From the NCBI GenBank assembly GCA_947626745.1, contig CANQTF010000004.1:62001-126000 (forward strand): a stretch of DNA of 64,000 bases. Direction: 5' to 3'. The position numbers were made by a program, and so were the translations under genes. This DNA comes from an uncultured Lachnospiraceae bacterium (GTDB lineage Bacteria > Bacillota > Clostridia > Lachnospirales > Lachnospiraceae). Below are positions 52,048-62,932 of this stretch, piece by piece (the first letter of the stretch is position 1; each line of letters begins with the position of its first letter). The notes below the pieces were generated by a model. That model had not been told where the DNA came from, did no database searches, and saw only the letters and a list, made by a program, of their open reading frames with translations.

Positions 52048-52870
52048 AAGCGATTTCCCCTTCTCTCTGCTGTCGTCTGTCCCGATGCCGCTATCCTGAG
52101 CGCCATCCGGCATTCGCGCAGCTTCTGTTCCATTTCCGCGCATCGTTTCTTCCGCCTGTCGTCCGCCGCCTCCTGTGTGCGGAGCCTGTCGAGAATCTCC
52201 TCACAGATCCTCTCCTCGCGCCTCAGGTAAGCGGTCAGCGTCCTGTCGCCGCGCTGCAGCATAGGAAGCCCGAAGCGGTCGCAGACAGTACACAGCGCTG
52301 CATCGTCCATTTCGTTACATATGTTATTTTTAATCGTCCTGCGGAGAAGACCGGCATACTCGTGCAGATCCTCATACCGCTGTCCCGCATAGGGTCTCAC
52401 GTGGAACAGCGTATAGAACTTGCCGTCCTCCTCTATCATATTCTCCTGCTCGACCCGATGTCCCTCGCTGCGCAGATATTTCCGGAACGCACACAGCATG
52501 GACTGGGGCTGCAGGATCAGTTCCCGAAAAGAGGCTGTCTTCTCCCTGTCTTCCGACAAGATACGCATCATCAGTCTGCCGCCCATACCGGCGCAGATCA
52601 ATGTCTCCGCTTCGCCGCTGTTATAGTTATGTAAACCGTCGGACAATCTCGTCTCTATGAAGGCTTCCAGTCCGCGCTCCGCTATATGCTCCCGCGCCGC
52701 GCTTAACGGCCCGCTCCGCACGTCCATGGCAAGCGCGTGAGGGCTGACGCCCTGTTCCACCAGCCAGACAGGCACAAAGCCGTGATCGCAGCCCACGTCA
52801 CACACGCGATTCCCCGCCGTGACCATGGCCGCTGCCGCCCGCAGTCTCTCAGATAACGCCACGGGCTTCA

Positions 52871-52871
<1 letters not shown>
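52044..52871 (-). CDS. trmK: tRNA (adenine22-N1)-methyltransferase TrmK-like
   Basis: The 275-residue SAM-dependent methyltransferase (COG2384 type) contains VCDVGCDHGFVPVWLVEQGV (SAM site), AMDVRSGPLSAAREHIAE and LICAGMGGRLMMRILSED (catalytic region), with LILQPQSMLCAFRKYLR later. TrmK methylates A22 in the tRNA D-loop. It starts at ATG 52871, overlapping the sigA stop (TGATG). Function follows from family. Confidence 0.86.
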
Positions 52872-53983
<1,112 letters not shown>

Positions 53984-54076
53984 TACTTGGCCCTTCCTTC
54001 CTAAGTTTCAGGTTCTATCTCTACTCGCCGCATCAGGACAGCCTTATGGCAGACTTCTGCGAATAGCTTGCCCTTA

Positions 54077-55846
54077 TTACAGTGAAATATGCGTTTTCCG
54101 CAGTTCCTCCAGCGCCTTTTTGCCGGATATGACCTGCTTCAATGCTTCCATATCGGCTCCCGTCCTGCCGGAATAATATGCGAAGCTGTTCTCCTTCACG
54201 GCGCAGAGGATGTCGTGAAACGCCTTCTCCCTCTCCTGCAGGGTGTCGAGCTTCTCCAGCTTCGTGTTGAAGATCTCCGCCACCGCCCGCTGGTCCTGCT
54301 CCTCCTCGAAAGCGCTGACGATCGCCGCCGGATCGTAGTTCCCCTGATCCAGCCCCGCAAACAGCTTGTCCGCCACCTGACTGTACAGCGGTTCCGTGAA
54401 ATCCTGTGCCGTGATGTAGGGTCTGATCTTCGGATACACCTCCGGCTCGTCCGCGACCCATGTGAGCAGCAGCCGCTGTGATCTTCTGGCGTTCTCCTCC
54501 GGCGTGTTCTTCTTGGTGACGGCGCTCTGCGGCCGTACTGCCGGCTGCACCAGACCGGTCTGCGCCGCATAAGTGTTCACGAGCCGGCGCAGGTTCTCGA
54601 ATCCGATATTGTACTTCTGCGCTACCGACTCGATATAATTCTCCCGCTCCACAGCTTCCTCGAAACCGCACAGCTTCTTTGCGATCTCCCTGTGGAACGC
54701 GGTCTTGGACTCCGGATCGTCCATGCGGTAATCCCGCTCCAGTATCTTCAGCTCGAAGAAAAAGCTGTTCTGCGCCTGATCTATCCTCTCCTGAAAAGCC
54801 TCCGCGCCGAGATTCTTGATGAATTCATCCGGATCTTTGTAGGGCTGCATGTCGATCACCTTGCCCCGAAGCCCCGCCTCCCGCAGGATCCCGATCGCCC
54901 GCAGCGCCGCATTCACGCCGGCGCCGTCGCTGTCGTAGGCGAGCAGCACTTCTTTCGTGTAACGCTTGAGCAGACCGGCCTGTCCCGCTGTGAACGCCGT
55001 GCCGAGAGAGGCCGCCGCCTGAGTGAATCCCGCCTGATGCATGGCGATCACGTCCATATAGCCCTCGCACAATATGATGTTCCCCTTGCGCGAGGTCCTC
55101 GCAAAATTCAGGCCGTACAGGTTACGGCTCTTGTCAAAGATCATCGTCTCCGGCGAATTCAGGTACTTCGGCTTGGCGTCCCCCATGACGCGCCCGCCGA
55201 ACCCGATCACCCGGTGGTTGCCGTCCTGTATCGGGAACATGACCCTGTTCCAGAACTTGTCATGCACGCCCCGCTTCTCGTCGAAAGCGATCAGCCCCGA
55301 TTCGTTGAGCAGCTCGTCTTCATAGCCCTTGGATTTTAGGTAGGCCGTCAGGTCGGAAGACGCGCCGTCCGCATAACCGAGCCCAAACTTCTTCATCGTC
55401 TCCTCGGACAGCTTCCTTTCCGACAGATAGCGGTGTCCCGCCTGTCCTCTTGGCGACCGCAGCATATAGTAATAATACTTGGCGGCCTCCTTCTGCACCT
55501 CCAAAAGTCTGGCGCGCCGGCTGTCCCGGCGCTTCGCCTCCTCGCCGTACTCCGTCTCGGGCAGACTGATGCCGGCCCTGTCCGCCAGTATCTTCACAGC
55601 CTCCTGAAAGGTGGCGTTCTCATATTGCATAACAAATGTTATTACATTGCCGCCCGCGCCGCAGCCGAAGCAGTAATACATCTGTTTGGAAGGCGACACG
55701 GAAAAGGAGGGGGACTTCTCATTATGGAAGGGACACAGCCCGAAATAGCTGCTGCCCTTCTTCTGCATACGGACATAGCCGGAGACCACGCTCACTATAT
55801 CGTTTTTCATTCTGACTTCTTCAATCAGCTCGTCCGGATAATACAT
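54077..55846 (-). CDS. dnaG: DNA primase
   Basis: DnaG makes RNA primers for replication. Zinc-binding CPFHNEKSPSFSVSPSKQMY then CFGCGAGG is followed by the RNA polymerase core (VIGFGGRVMGDAKPKYLNSP, TOPRIM CEGYMDVIAMHQ and LLAYDSDGAG). A helicase-binding C-terminal domain follows. The length 589 is normal. It lies after dgt (12-base gap). Confidence 0.97.
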   Translation of the reverse strand: MYYPDELIEEVRMKNDIVSVVSGYVRMQKKGSSYFGLCPFHNEKSPSFSVSPSKQMYYCFGCGAGGNVITFVMQYENATFQEAVKILADRAGISLPETEYGEEAKRRDSRRARLLEVQKEAAKYYYYMLRSPRGQAGHRYLSERKLSEETMKKFGLGYADGASSDLTAYLKSKGYEDELLNESGLIAFDEKRGVHDKFWNRVMFPIQDGNHRVIGFGGRVMGDAKPKYLNSPETMIFDKSRNLYGLNFARTSRKGNIILCEGYMDVIAMHQAGFTQAAASLGTAFTAGQAGLLKRYTKEVLLAYDSDGAGVNAALRAIGILREAGLRGKVIDMQPYKDPDEFIKNLGAEAFQERIDQAQNSFFFELKILERDYRMDDPESKTAFHREIAKKLCGFEEAVERENYIESVAQKYNIGFENLRRLVNTYAAQTGLVQPAVRPQSAVTKKNTPEENARRSQRLLLTWVADEPEVYPKIRPYITAQDFTEPLYSQVADKLFAGLDQGNYDPAAIVSAFEEEQDQRAVAEIFNTKLEKLDTLQEREKAFHDILCAVKENSFAYYSGRTGADMEALKQVISGKKALEELRKTHISL

Positions 55847-55858
55847 GATATCCTAACC

Positions 55859-56863
55859 TCATCTGTGCCATGTCTTCGGGATATAGATCTCTTGATACTG
55901 CGCAATGGCAAACCGATCCGTCATTGACCCGATGTAATCGCACACGATCTTCTCTAACGGCTCTCCCACGTCCAGAAGCCTGTACAGGAAATCCGGCAGC
56001 TTCTCCGTGTGGCTCATATAGTATTCATACAGTGTGATGATCAGGTTTTCCGCCTTATTCTCCTCGCCCTTGGCGACGGGATTCTTGTAGACATTCCGGA
56101 ACATAAATTCCCGCATCTGCTGCATGCCCTGCTCCGCCTCGGGCGACATGCGGATATCGTCCCTGCCCCTGCTGTTCGTCACGATATTGTGGATGAAAAA
56201 ATCCAGACGCTGCCCGCAGCTATAGCCGATCACAGCCCCGATCTCGCGGGGCACGTCCTCCTCCTTCAGGATCCCGCCGCGGATGGCATCGTCCATATCG
56301 TGGTGGATATAGGCGATCTTGTCGGCCAGCCTGACGACCCTGCCCTCCAGCGTGGCCGGCATGCCGGAAGTCTGGTGGTTCAGGATACCGTCCCGCACCT
56401 CCATTGTGAGATTGATGCCCTGTCCGTCCTTCTCCAGCAGATCTATGGTGCGCACACTCTGCTCATTGTGCTTAAAGCCGTAGGGACATACCCTGTTCAG
56501 TGCGCGTTCCCCCGCATGACCGAAAGGCGTATGCCCCAGGTCATGCCCCAAGGCGATCGCCTCCACGAGATCCTCATTGAGCTGGAGCGCCTTGGCGATC
56601 GTCCTCGCCGTCTGGCTGACTTCCAGCGTGTGCGTCAGACGGGTCCTGTAGTGGTCGCCCTCCGGCGTCAGAAATACCTGCGTCTTGTCCTTCAGCCTTC
56701 TGAAAGACTTACTATGTATGATCCTGTCCCTGTCCCGCTGGAACACCGGCCTGATATCGCACTGTTCCTCCGGCCGCAGCCGTCCTTTGGAATTCATGCT
56801 CAGCATGGCGTAGGGACTTAAGTACTCTTTTTCCCACTGCTCCAAACTTTCGCGTATGTTCAT
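55859..56863 (-). CDS. dgt: Deoxyguanosinetriphosphate triphosphohydrolase-like HD protein
   Basis: The 334-residue HD-domain enzyme starts MNIRESLEQWEKEYLSPYAM. HD motifs are RTRLTHTLEVSQTARTIAKA and AIALGHDLGHTPFGHAGERA. ADKIAYIHHDMDDAIRGGI is the third metal-binding region. Members hydrolyse dNTPs to nucleoside and tripolyphosphate. Length and the position in front of dnaG fit the Clostridia type. A perfect CCGGAGCG/CGCTCCGG inverted repeat lies 20-60 bases upstream of the start. Confidence 0.9.
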   Translation of the reverse strand: MNIRESLEQWEKEYLSPYAMLSMNSKGRLRPEEQCDIRPVFQRDRDRIIHSKSFRRLKDKTQVFLTPEGDHYRTRLTHTLEVSQTARTIAKALQLNEDLVEAIALGHDLGHTPFGHAGERALNRVCPYGFKHNEQSVRTIDLLEKDGQGINLTMEVRDGILNHQTSGMPATLEGRVVRLADKIAYIHHDMDDAIRGGILKEEDVPREIGAVIGYSCGQRLDFFIHNIVTNSRGRDDIRMSPEAEQGMQQMREFMFRNVYKNPVAKGEENKAENLIITLYEYYMSHTEKLPDFLYRLLDVGEPLEKIVCDYIGSMTDRFAIAQYQEIYIPKTWHR

Positions 56864-56986
56864 AGCAATCCCCATTCCGGAGCGTCGCCCATTCCCGGAC
56901 GGACAAGGTCCGCTCCGGAAAACAACCACTCTACTTTTATTATTCTGTAATCATCGGCAAAATCCTTTTTTTGTCCTGCAGATTTT

Positions 56987-57904
56987 TTATCTGCATATGT
57001 CGTAAATGAACTCCGCGTTCCTGTCCATCGCCTCATATGCGGTCTTAAAGGGCGACATCTGGAAAACATGCCACATGCCCTTGAACATATCCAGCTTGAC
57101 GGACACGTTCGCCTTCAGCATCTTCCTGTACAGCATGACGGCGTCGTCCAACAGGATCTCGTTGCCGCCCACTTGGATATAGGTGGGCGGAAATCCCTCG
57201 TATCTGCCGAAAAGCGGCGAGATGAACGGATCGGTAAGCTCCTGCCCGGCGGCGTAATTGCGTATCATCTCCTCCAGATAATCCGCATTCAGCACCGGGT
57301 CTATCGCCGCCTTTGTGGTGTGCGACCGCCCCGAGGAAGTGAGGTCCGTCCAAGGCGACATCAATACCAGTCCGCGCGGCAAAAGCCGCCCCTCCTCCTT
57401 CAGCCTGAGCGTCAGGGAGAGCGCCAGATTGCCGCCGGCGGAATCTCCCGCCAGTATGACATCCCGCGCGCCGTAGCCGAGCAGCATCAAATAATCCCAC
57501 ACCCGCATGGCGTCCTGTGTCGCCGCCGGATAGGGGTGCTCCGGCGCAAGGCGGTAATCAAAGCTGAGCACATCCATCGAGGTGGACATCGCCAGTTTCC
57601 CGGTCAGCGTTCTGGCATACAGACTGCTGCCCGTGGAATAACCGCCGCCGTGGCAGTATAGGATCACATATTTTTTCATGTGCGCTCGGTTTACATAATT
57701 CCACTCCGCGCGAATCGGCTGATCCTTTGCGGACTGCGCCGGGATCTCGATCGTGTCCGTCAGCACGTCCTTGCTGTTTCCCAACAACGCCCCGAAATGG
57801 TCCTGTGACTGTCTGTGTTTCTCAATATCCGCATTCTCCACCACGCCGTGCATCCTCTTGATCAGATGCATCAGGTTCGCGTTCTGCCTGTCCGTTATCG
57901 CCAT
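56987..57904 (-). CDS. Alpha/beta hydrolase (hormone-sensitive-lipase type)
   Basis: The 305-residue protein carries HGGG of the oxyanion hole (VILYCHGGGYSTGSSLYART), the nucleophile in VILAGDSAGGNLALSLTLRL, then an Asp and the His in FKGMWHVFQMSPFKTAYEAM. This is the HSL family of carboxylesterases. The start at MAITDRQNANLM has GGAGAAGGCT. It is divergent to the acyltransferase/DUF6320 pair, sharing the intergenic 109 bases, so possibly co-regulated. It might hydrolyse esters made by the acyltransferase, which is inference. Confidence 0.83.
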   Translation of the reverse strand: MAITDRQNANLMHLIKRMHGVVENADIEKHRQSQDHFGALLGNSKDVLTDTIEIPAQSAKDQPIRAEWNYVNRAHMKKYVILYCHGGGYSTGSSLYARTLTGKLAMSTSMDVLSFDYRLAPEHPYPAATQDAMRVWDYLMLLGYGARDVILAGDSAGGNLALSLTLRLKEEGRLLPRGLVLMSPWTDLTSSGRSHTTKAAIDPVLNADYLEEMIRNYAAGQELTDPFISPLFGRYEGFPPTYIQVGGNEILLDDAVMLYRKMLKANVSVKLDMFKGMWHVFQMSPFKTAYEAMDRNAEFIYDICR

Positions 57905-58013
57905 AGCCTTCTCCGTTCCCGTATGCCGCCGGCCGCGGCCGCGGCACACCGTCTGTCTTATTTTGTAATTATTTTAACATAAAGTACGCTATTTATGATA
58001 TTATATCTATGAT

Positions 58014-59348
58014 ATGAAAAAAACAAGACAGCAAAACACAGCGAACCAAACAGGGAAACAGAACGCGAAGAACCGCAGGGACGTCTGGTATAAGCTGGAT
58101 CTCTCAGCTATCGTTTACCCGACCCTGCAGCGGCGCGATTTCTCTTCCGTGTACCGCCTCTCCGTCGTCCTGAAAGAGCCCGTCGATCCCGTCCTGCTGC
58201 AGCAGGCGTTGGACATGACGCTCCCGCGCTTCCCCACCTACAAGGTGGCGATCCGCAAGGGACTGTTCTGGCGCTATCTCGAACCGAACAGCCGCCCCGG
58301 CCCATATGTCGGAAAAGATATCAAAAATCCCTGTATGCCCATGCCTTTTAAGGGTAACAATCGTTATTTGATCCGTGTCTACTACTACGGCAGACGCATC
58401 TCGCTGGAGGCGCACCACTGTCTCGGCGACGGCACGGGCGGTATGTGTCTGCTCCAGACGCTGACGGCGGTCTATCTGGGTCTGCTGGGCCACCCCGTCA
58501 GACCGGAGGGCTTCGTTCTCGACATCGCGTCGAGTCCCGATCCCGAAGAACTGGAAGACGCTTATATGCGCTATGCGAACGCGCAGGTGTGCCCGCCCCG
58601 GCCCGCGGACAAGACGTACCGTGTGCGCGGCACAAAAGAGCCCTTCTACACGCTGAACATCATCGACGGGGTGATGTCCGTGCGGGAAGTCATGGCCGTC
58701 GCGAAGGGATACGGCGCCACCGTCACCGAATATCTGAACGCGGCGCTGCTCTACGCGCTGCTGCAAAAGCAGAAACAGGAGTTCCATATCAGGCTGCGCC
58801 CGGTACGGATCGCCATGCCCGTCAATCTGCGCCGTTTCTTTCCGTCCAAGACACTGCGCAATTTTATCACAATGGTGTACCCGTTCATAGACCCGCGGCT
58901 GGGCGATTACACCTTCGAGGAGATCGTGGAACAGACGCATAATTACATGCGTTATTATATAAACGTCAAATTCCTGCGGGGCGATATCACCACCAACGCC
59001 TCCACCCAGCGCAATCCCCTGATCCGCATCGTGCCGCTCTTTATCAAGGACTTCGTCGTGCGCACGTTCTACACGCGGGTGCAGGACAAAAATTCCTCCG
59101 CGGGCCTGACCAACATGGGCGCGCTGCACGTGCCCGAAGATATGAAGCCTCATATCGAGCGTTTCGACATCTATATGGGGCAGCCGTTTTCCTCCCGCAC
59201 CAACTGCGCCGTCATCAGCTTTGAGGATACCCTGACGATCAACTTTGCCAGCAGTATCGCCGAGGCGGACGTGGAGCGCTATTTCTTCCGCAAGCTGGTG
59301 CAGGACGGCATACATGTAAAGATCGAAAGCAATCGGGAAAGGAACTGA
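58014..59348 (+). CDS. Condensation-like acyltransferase (alcohol acetyltransferase type)
   Basis: The 444-residue protein contains EAHHCLGDGTGGMCLLQTLT, the HHxxxDG catalytic motif of condensation, wax-ester synthase and alcohol acetyltransferases, about residue 130. The basic N-terminus is followed by WYKLDLSAIVYPTLQRRDFS and PTYKVAIRKGLFWRYLEPN. FSSRTNCAVISFEDTLTINF is a late conserved strand. No carrier domain is present, so it is not a peptide synthetase module. It is followed, two bases on, by the DUF6320 gene, the combination I know from several Lachnospiraceae. The substrate could be an alcohol or a lipid. Confidence 0.78.
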   Translation: MKKTRQQNTANQTGKQNAKNRRDVWYKLDLSAIVYPTLQRRDFSSVYRLSVVLKEPVDPVLLQQALDMTLPRFPTYKVAIRKGLFWRYLEPNSRPGPYVGKDIKNPCMPMPFKGNNRYLIRVYYYGRRISLEAHHCLGDGTGGMCLLQTLTAVYLGLLGHPVRPEGFVLDIASSPDPEELEDAYMRYANAQVCPPRPADKTYRVRGTKEPFYTLNIIDGVMSVREVMAVAKGYGATVTEYLNAALLYALLQKQKQEFHIRLRPVRIAMPVNLRRFFPSKTLRNFITMVYPFIDPRLGDYTFEEIVEQTHNYMRYYINVKFLRGDITTNASTQRNPLIRIVPLFIKDFVVRTFYTRVQDKNSSAGLTNMGALHVPEDMKPHIERFDIYMGQPFSSRTNCAVISFEDTLTINFASSIAEADVERYFFRKLVQDGIHVKIESNRERN

Positions 59349-59350
59349 TC

Positions 59351-60055
59351 ATGTCATACTGTGTAAACTGCGGCGTGGAGCTGGAGGCTTCCCTGCGCGA
59401 ATGTCCTCTTTGCCACACGCCTGTTATGAATCCCCGCGACCTCGGCAGAGAACTGCCGCCGTCCCCCTACCCCACCGACAAAGGGCAGGTGGAAGTCGTC
59501 AAAAGAAAAGATCTGGGCATCCTCGTCACCGTGGTGCTGACTGCCACCGCCGTGACCTGTCTGCTGCTGAATCTGCTCGTATTTCACAGGGCGCTCTGGT
59601 CGCTCGCGGTGATCGGCTGCTGCCTGTGTCTCTTCGTATTCGCCTTTCCGGCCATATTCTACAGCAAGATGCCCGTATGGCTCACGCTGCTCGCCGACGG
59701 CGCGTCCGTGGCGGTCTGCCTGTTCTTACTCACCTTCGTGACCGCGTCAGATGCATGGCTCCTGCAGCTCGGGCTTCCTATCGTTGCGTTCCTGACGGTA
59801 TGCGCGGAGGTCTTCCCGCTGCTGTCAAAGTTCTTCCCGCTCACGATGCTGTCGTGCGCTCTCTGCGTGTTCATCGAGATCCCCGCCTTCTGCGTCGCGC
59901 TCGAGCTGCGCATCAGGCAGTTTACGCAGCAGCCCGCCCGTATCGTATGGTCCGCTGTCGTCCTGACGGTGTGCGTCATCATCGACATCGCGCTGATCAC
60001 GATCCTCGCCAAAAAACGCCTGCGCAACGAGGTGCGCAGACGTCTGCATTTCTGA
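59351..60055 (+). CDS. DUF6320 zinc-ribbon membrane protein
   Basis: The 234-residue protein begins MSYCVNCGVELEASLRECPL with a zinc ribbon (C4, C7, C18, C21). About six helices follow, such as GILVTVVLTATAVTCLLLNL and FFPLTMLSCALCVFIEIPAF. The domain is DUF6320, found beside acyltransferases of this kind; function unknown. Its zinc-ribbon and membrane layout resembles the operon at 3.2-11.8 kb, though the sequences are not closely related. The pair is coupled. Confidence 0.8.
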   Translation: MSYCVNCGVELEASLRECPLCHTPVMNPRDLGRELPPSPYPTDKGQVEVVKRKDLGILVTVVLTATAVTCLLLNLLVFHRALWSLAVIGCCLCLFVFAFPAIFYSKMPVWLTLLADGASVAVCLFLLTFVTASDAWLLQLGLPIVAFLTVCAEVFPLLSKFFPLTMLSCALCVFIEIPAFCVALELRIRQFTQQPARIVWSAVVLTVCVIIDIALITILAKKRLRNEVRRRLHF

Positions 60056-60072
60056 TCGGACCGTGTCTGAGG

Positions 60073-60705
60073 CTAGGAGAGTTTACCGTGCTTCTCCTCC
60101 GCCTCCTCCAACGACTGATATCCGTAAAACAACGTCTCATTGGCGATAGTCTGCTTCAACAGGTTATCGCCCCGCTCATAAGCCTTGACGGTCTCCTCAC
60201 AGATAAGCTCCAGCGTGTGCTTGGAATATGTCAAAAGCTCGCCGCGCAGGTAACTCTCCATCGAGGACCCTGCCGCGATACCGTCCTCGGCCGTCCGAAG
60301 CGCCCTGCCTCTGCTGCGGAGATTCGGGTAATCCCGCATCATGTCCGCGTCCCATTCCAGATTGATCTTCACGATCTTCTCCACGATCTCTGTCTTGTCT
60401 GACACATCCGGAAGCATATCCTTGAGCTGTTCATACTCATCCGGATAAGTGCTTTCCATCATTCTCGCATACTTCTCAAACAGCAGATTCCTGCCCTCCC
60501 CGCACGCCTTTTGACAGTCTTCATAATAACTGTGAAGCACCTCGTCGGAGTACACCATCCACTGGCTCATGCGCATCTTAAAAAAAGTGTCCGGATCGTC
60601 CTGACAGGACGCCCTGCCGCCCGTATTGTTCACCTGCTGAAAGAGCTCCCACTCTGTCTGCGCAATATCAAAGATCAACTGTTCCCTCTCGCTAACCTCC
60701 GCCAT
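60073..60705 (-). CDS. DUF4125 family protein
   Basis: The 210-residue protein shows typical DUF4125 text: [60 protein letters not shown] and [20 protein letters not shown]. The family is soluble, mainly in gut Firmicutes, and its function is unknown. The start at 60705 has GGAAGGTGACAAA; the longer frame overlaps the upstream gene. The gene converges with DUF6320. Confidence 0.86.
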   Translation of the reverse strand: MAEVSEREQLIFDIAQTEWELFQQVNNTGGRASCQDDPDTFFKMRMSQWMVYSDEVLHSYYEDCQKACGEGRNLLFEKYARMMESTYPDEYEQLKDMLPDVSDKTEIVEKIVKINLEWDADMMRDYPNLRSRGRALRTAEDGIAAGSSMESYLRGELLTYSKHTLELICEETVKAYERGDNLLKQTIANETLFYGYQSLEEAEEKHGKLS

Positions 60706-60739
60706 TTTGTCACCTTCCTCCATGCTCTCTTTCCTGCCG

Positions 60740-61462
60740 TCAGCGCTGACCGTCAGCTTCCGTGCCGTCCGCAGACGTATCTTCCTGCGCCGCGTCTGCC
60801 GTATCCTCCGGCTGCAGTATCTCCAGCAGTTCTTCCGGCGTACATCTGGTAAAAGGCGCCGTGTACGCCCCGTCCTGCGCGACAAGCGGCTCTCCCTCCA
60901 CCGTCAGGCAGATCGCATCGGCATCATAGTTTTCCAGAAAAGTATCAATAACAGATGCTATGATCACGCTTTCCGCCGCCGCCGACATGGTCTGCAGATA
61001 CTCTCCCGCCGCCTTGGAGAGATCCAGATACAGCGTACTCGCGCCGTTCCCCTCTCTCTTCTCAAAGGCGAGCACCTTGGTGTCCAACGACATGATATTA
61101 TGTCTGGCAAGCGCGTTGATCAACTCCTCCGGCGTCATCGTCTCCACCGTCACCGTCTCACGCTCCAGCACAGCGGAGCCGCCGTTTCCGTAATAGATCA
61201 CGGCTGTCTCGCCCTGCGTCTCCTGCGCTTCTTCCTCTTTGGAGTCTTCCGGCAGTACAGGCTGCGGCTGCGGCTCCTCCGCCGCAGAGCCCTCTTCCTT
61301 GTCCTCCTGCAAAAGATACTCCAGCGAGCTGACAAGCAGATCCTCCGAGGACACTTCCGGAGCTACCAGCTCTTCCGAGGTCTTCTCTCCTGTCCGGCTG
61401 CCGCAGGCTGCCAAAAGGACGGCCGCCGCCACGGTCAAAACCGCTACGTTTCTCTTTTTCAT
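60740..61462 (-). CDS. GerMN-domain lipoprotein
   Basis: The 240-residue lipoprotein starts [21 protein letters not shown] Glu-rich linker and a GerMN-like domain follow: [40 protein letters not shown] and [19 protein letters not shown]. GerM-like proteins take part in sporulation and germination; many GerMN lipoproteins have unknown roles. It is 93 bases after nagA and upstream of DUF4125. Confidence 0.75.
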   Translation of the reverse strand: MKKRNVAVLTVAAAVLLAACGSRTGEKTSEELVAPEVSSEDLLVSSLEYLLQEDKEEGSAAEEPQPQPVLPEDSKEEEAQETQGETAVIYYGNGGSAVLERETVTVETMTPEELINALARHNIMSLDTKVLAFEKREGNGASTLYLDLSKAAGEYLQTMSAAAESVIIASVIDTFLENYDADAICLTVEGEPLVAQDGAYTAPFTRCTPEELLEILQPEDTADAAQEDTSADGTEADGQR

Positions 61463-61555
61463 AACCCTCTCCTCAAAAAATGATCTTCCGACGATCCGAT
61501 CCTGTAAATCGTGGATTCATTCTATCATACTCAGTGCAAAAAAGCAAAAGAACTT

Positions 61556-62704
61556 TTAGGCGCTCATCACCGCAGTTCCCGCCTTGTACACCTCCAACAG
61601 CGCAAATTCCCGATCCGTGACGACGATATCGGCGCTGCGCCCCGCGCGGAGCGCTCCGCATTCCTCTGCCAGACCGACCGCACAGGCCGGATTGTAGGTC
61701 GCCGCGCGGATCGCATCCTCTGCGGGGATCCCAAGCTGCATCGCCTTTTTCATGCAGTCAAACAGATTCGTCACGCTGCCCGCGAGCGTACCGTCCGAAA
61801 GCGCTGCCCGAAAGCCCTCTACCGTGACCTTCTGGCCGCCCAGCGTATATACGCCGTCTTTCATGCCCGCGGCCATCATGCTGTCGCTGATCAGCACGAT
61901 GCGGTCCGCTCCGAACAGCCTGAACGTGCCGCGGACTACACTGTCATGCAGATGCTGCCCGTCGCAGATCAGTTCCGCCGTCACGGCCGGCATCTCCGCC
62001 GCGGCGCCGACGACGCCCGGCTCTCTGTGCAGATACGGCGGCATCGCGTTGTACAGATGCGTGATGTGCCGGACACCTGCCTCGATCGCCGCCTTGGCCG
62101 TCTCGTAATCCGCGCAGGTATGGGCTATGGAAAAGCGAAAATCCTGCGCCCCGCGCCGAATGCACGTGAGCGCGCCCGGCGCCTCCGGCGCGATCGTCAC
62201 TATCCTGATCATGCCGTCTGCGGCATGCTGCAGCCTTGTCAGCAGCGCTAAGTCCGGACGCTGTATGTACGCGCGATCCTGTGCGCCCCGCTTTTCCTCC
62301 GCGATAAAAGGCCCCTCCAGATAAATGCCGCGCAGCACGTCCCGCAGCGCGATCCCCGAAGGCAGCCTTTCCCCGGCGGCTTTCACGCACGCCGCACAGA
62401 TATCGCAGAGCCGCGCCTCCGGCAGCGTCATCGTCGCCGGGCAGATCGCAGTGATCCCGTGTGCCAGTTCATAGGAGGCGATAGCGCGCAGCGCCTCCGC
62501 CATTCCCTCACAGAGCTCGTGCCCCGCGCAGCCGTGGAGATGAATGTCAACAAGACCCGGCAGGATATATCGCCCGCGCTCCCCGACAGTCAGCTCCGAC
62601 TCGCTGCACGGCCTGACAGACAGGATCCTGTCCCCGTCCACGGTGACGATCCCCGCGGCGAACCGAAAATCCTCCATATATACGATTCCTCTGATCTCTC
62701 TCAT
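61556..62704 (-). CDS. nagA: N-acetylglucosamine-6-phosphate deacetylase
   Basis: NagA converts GlcNAc-6-P to GlcN-6-P. The 382-residue protein has YILPGLVDIHLHGCAGHELC (HxHG metal site), LEGPFIAEEKRGAQ and SIAHTCADYETAKAAIEAGV (metal His). HITHLYNAMPPYLHREPGVV and DRIVLISDSMMAAGMKDGVY (catalytic Asp) follow. The start MREIRGIVYMEDF at 62704 has only a weak site. No nagB is next to it. It could process GlcNAc released by the NagZ-type lipoprotein at the other end of the window. Confidence 0.93.
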   Translation of the reverse strand: MREIRGIVYMEDFRFAAGIVTVDGDRILSVRPCSESELTVGERGRYILPGLVDIHLHGCAGHELCEGMAEALRAIASYELAHGITAICPATMTLPEARLCDICAACVKAAGERLPSGIALRDVLRGIYLEGPFIAEEKRGAQDRAYIQRPDLALLTRLQHAADGMIRIVTIAPEAPGALTCIRRGAQDFRFSIAHTCADYETAKAAIEAGVRHITHLYNAMPPYLHREPGVVGAAAEMPAVTAELICDGQHLHDSVVRGTFRLFGADRIVLISDSMMAAGMKDGVYTLGGQKVTVEGFRAALSDGTLAGSVTNLFDCMKKAMQLGIPAEDAIRAATYNPACAVGLAEECGALRAGRSADIVVTDREFALLEVYKAGTAVMSA

Positions 62705-62740
62705 AGCCACCGCCGTTCTCCCGCATCTCCATATATGGCA

Positions 62741-62766
62741 AAAGACACCGCATACCGCAGTGTCTT
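62741..62766 (-). terminator. Terminator of the tRNA-Leu transcript
   Basis: Minus-strand AAGACAC and GTGTCTT pair around an 11-base loop, and TTTTGCC follows, about 25 bases after the tRNA 3' end. Confidence 0.8.
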
Positions 62767-62787
62767 CACCGATCATCATTTATGTAG

Positions 62788-62871
62788 TGCAGGAAAAGGG
62801 ACTTGAACCCTCATGATATTGCTATCACACGGACCTGAACCGTGCGCGTCTGCCAATTCCGCCATTCCTGC
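62788..62871 (-). tRNA. tRNA-Leu(CAG)
   Basis: The 84-base minus-strand sequence starts GCAGGAATGGCGGAATTGGC and pairs with the 3' end TTCCTGC plus discriminator A. The anticodon arm is CACGG TTCAGGT CCGTG, anticodon CAG. A long variable arm and TTCAAGTCC loop are present. CCA is not encoded, so it is added after transcription. Confidence 0.97.
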
Positions 62872-62882
62872 GAACAAATGAT

Positions 62883-62911
62883 ATTCTATCTTCTTTTCAG
62901 GCTTATGTCAA
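62883..62911 (-). promoter_or_regulatory. SigA promoter of tRNA-Leu
   Basis: Perfect TTGACA (62911-62906), 17-base spacer and TAGAAT (62888-62883), placed directly upstream of the tRNA. Confidence 0.9.
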
Positions 62912-62932
62912 GCCCTCTTTTAAAAAATATCG

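Noticed and set aside
58014..59348. Non-ribosomal peptide synthetase condensation domain
   Set aside because: No adenylation or carrier domains are near it; it is a stand-alone acyltransferase.
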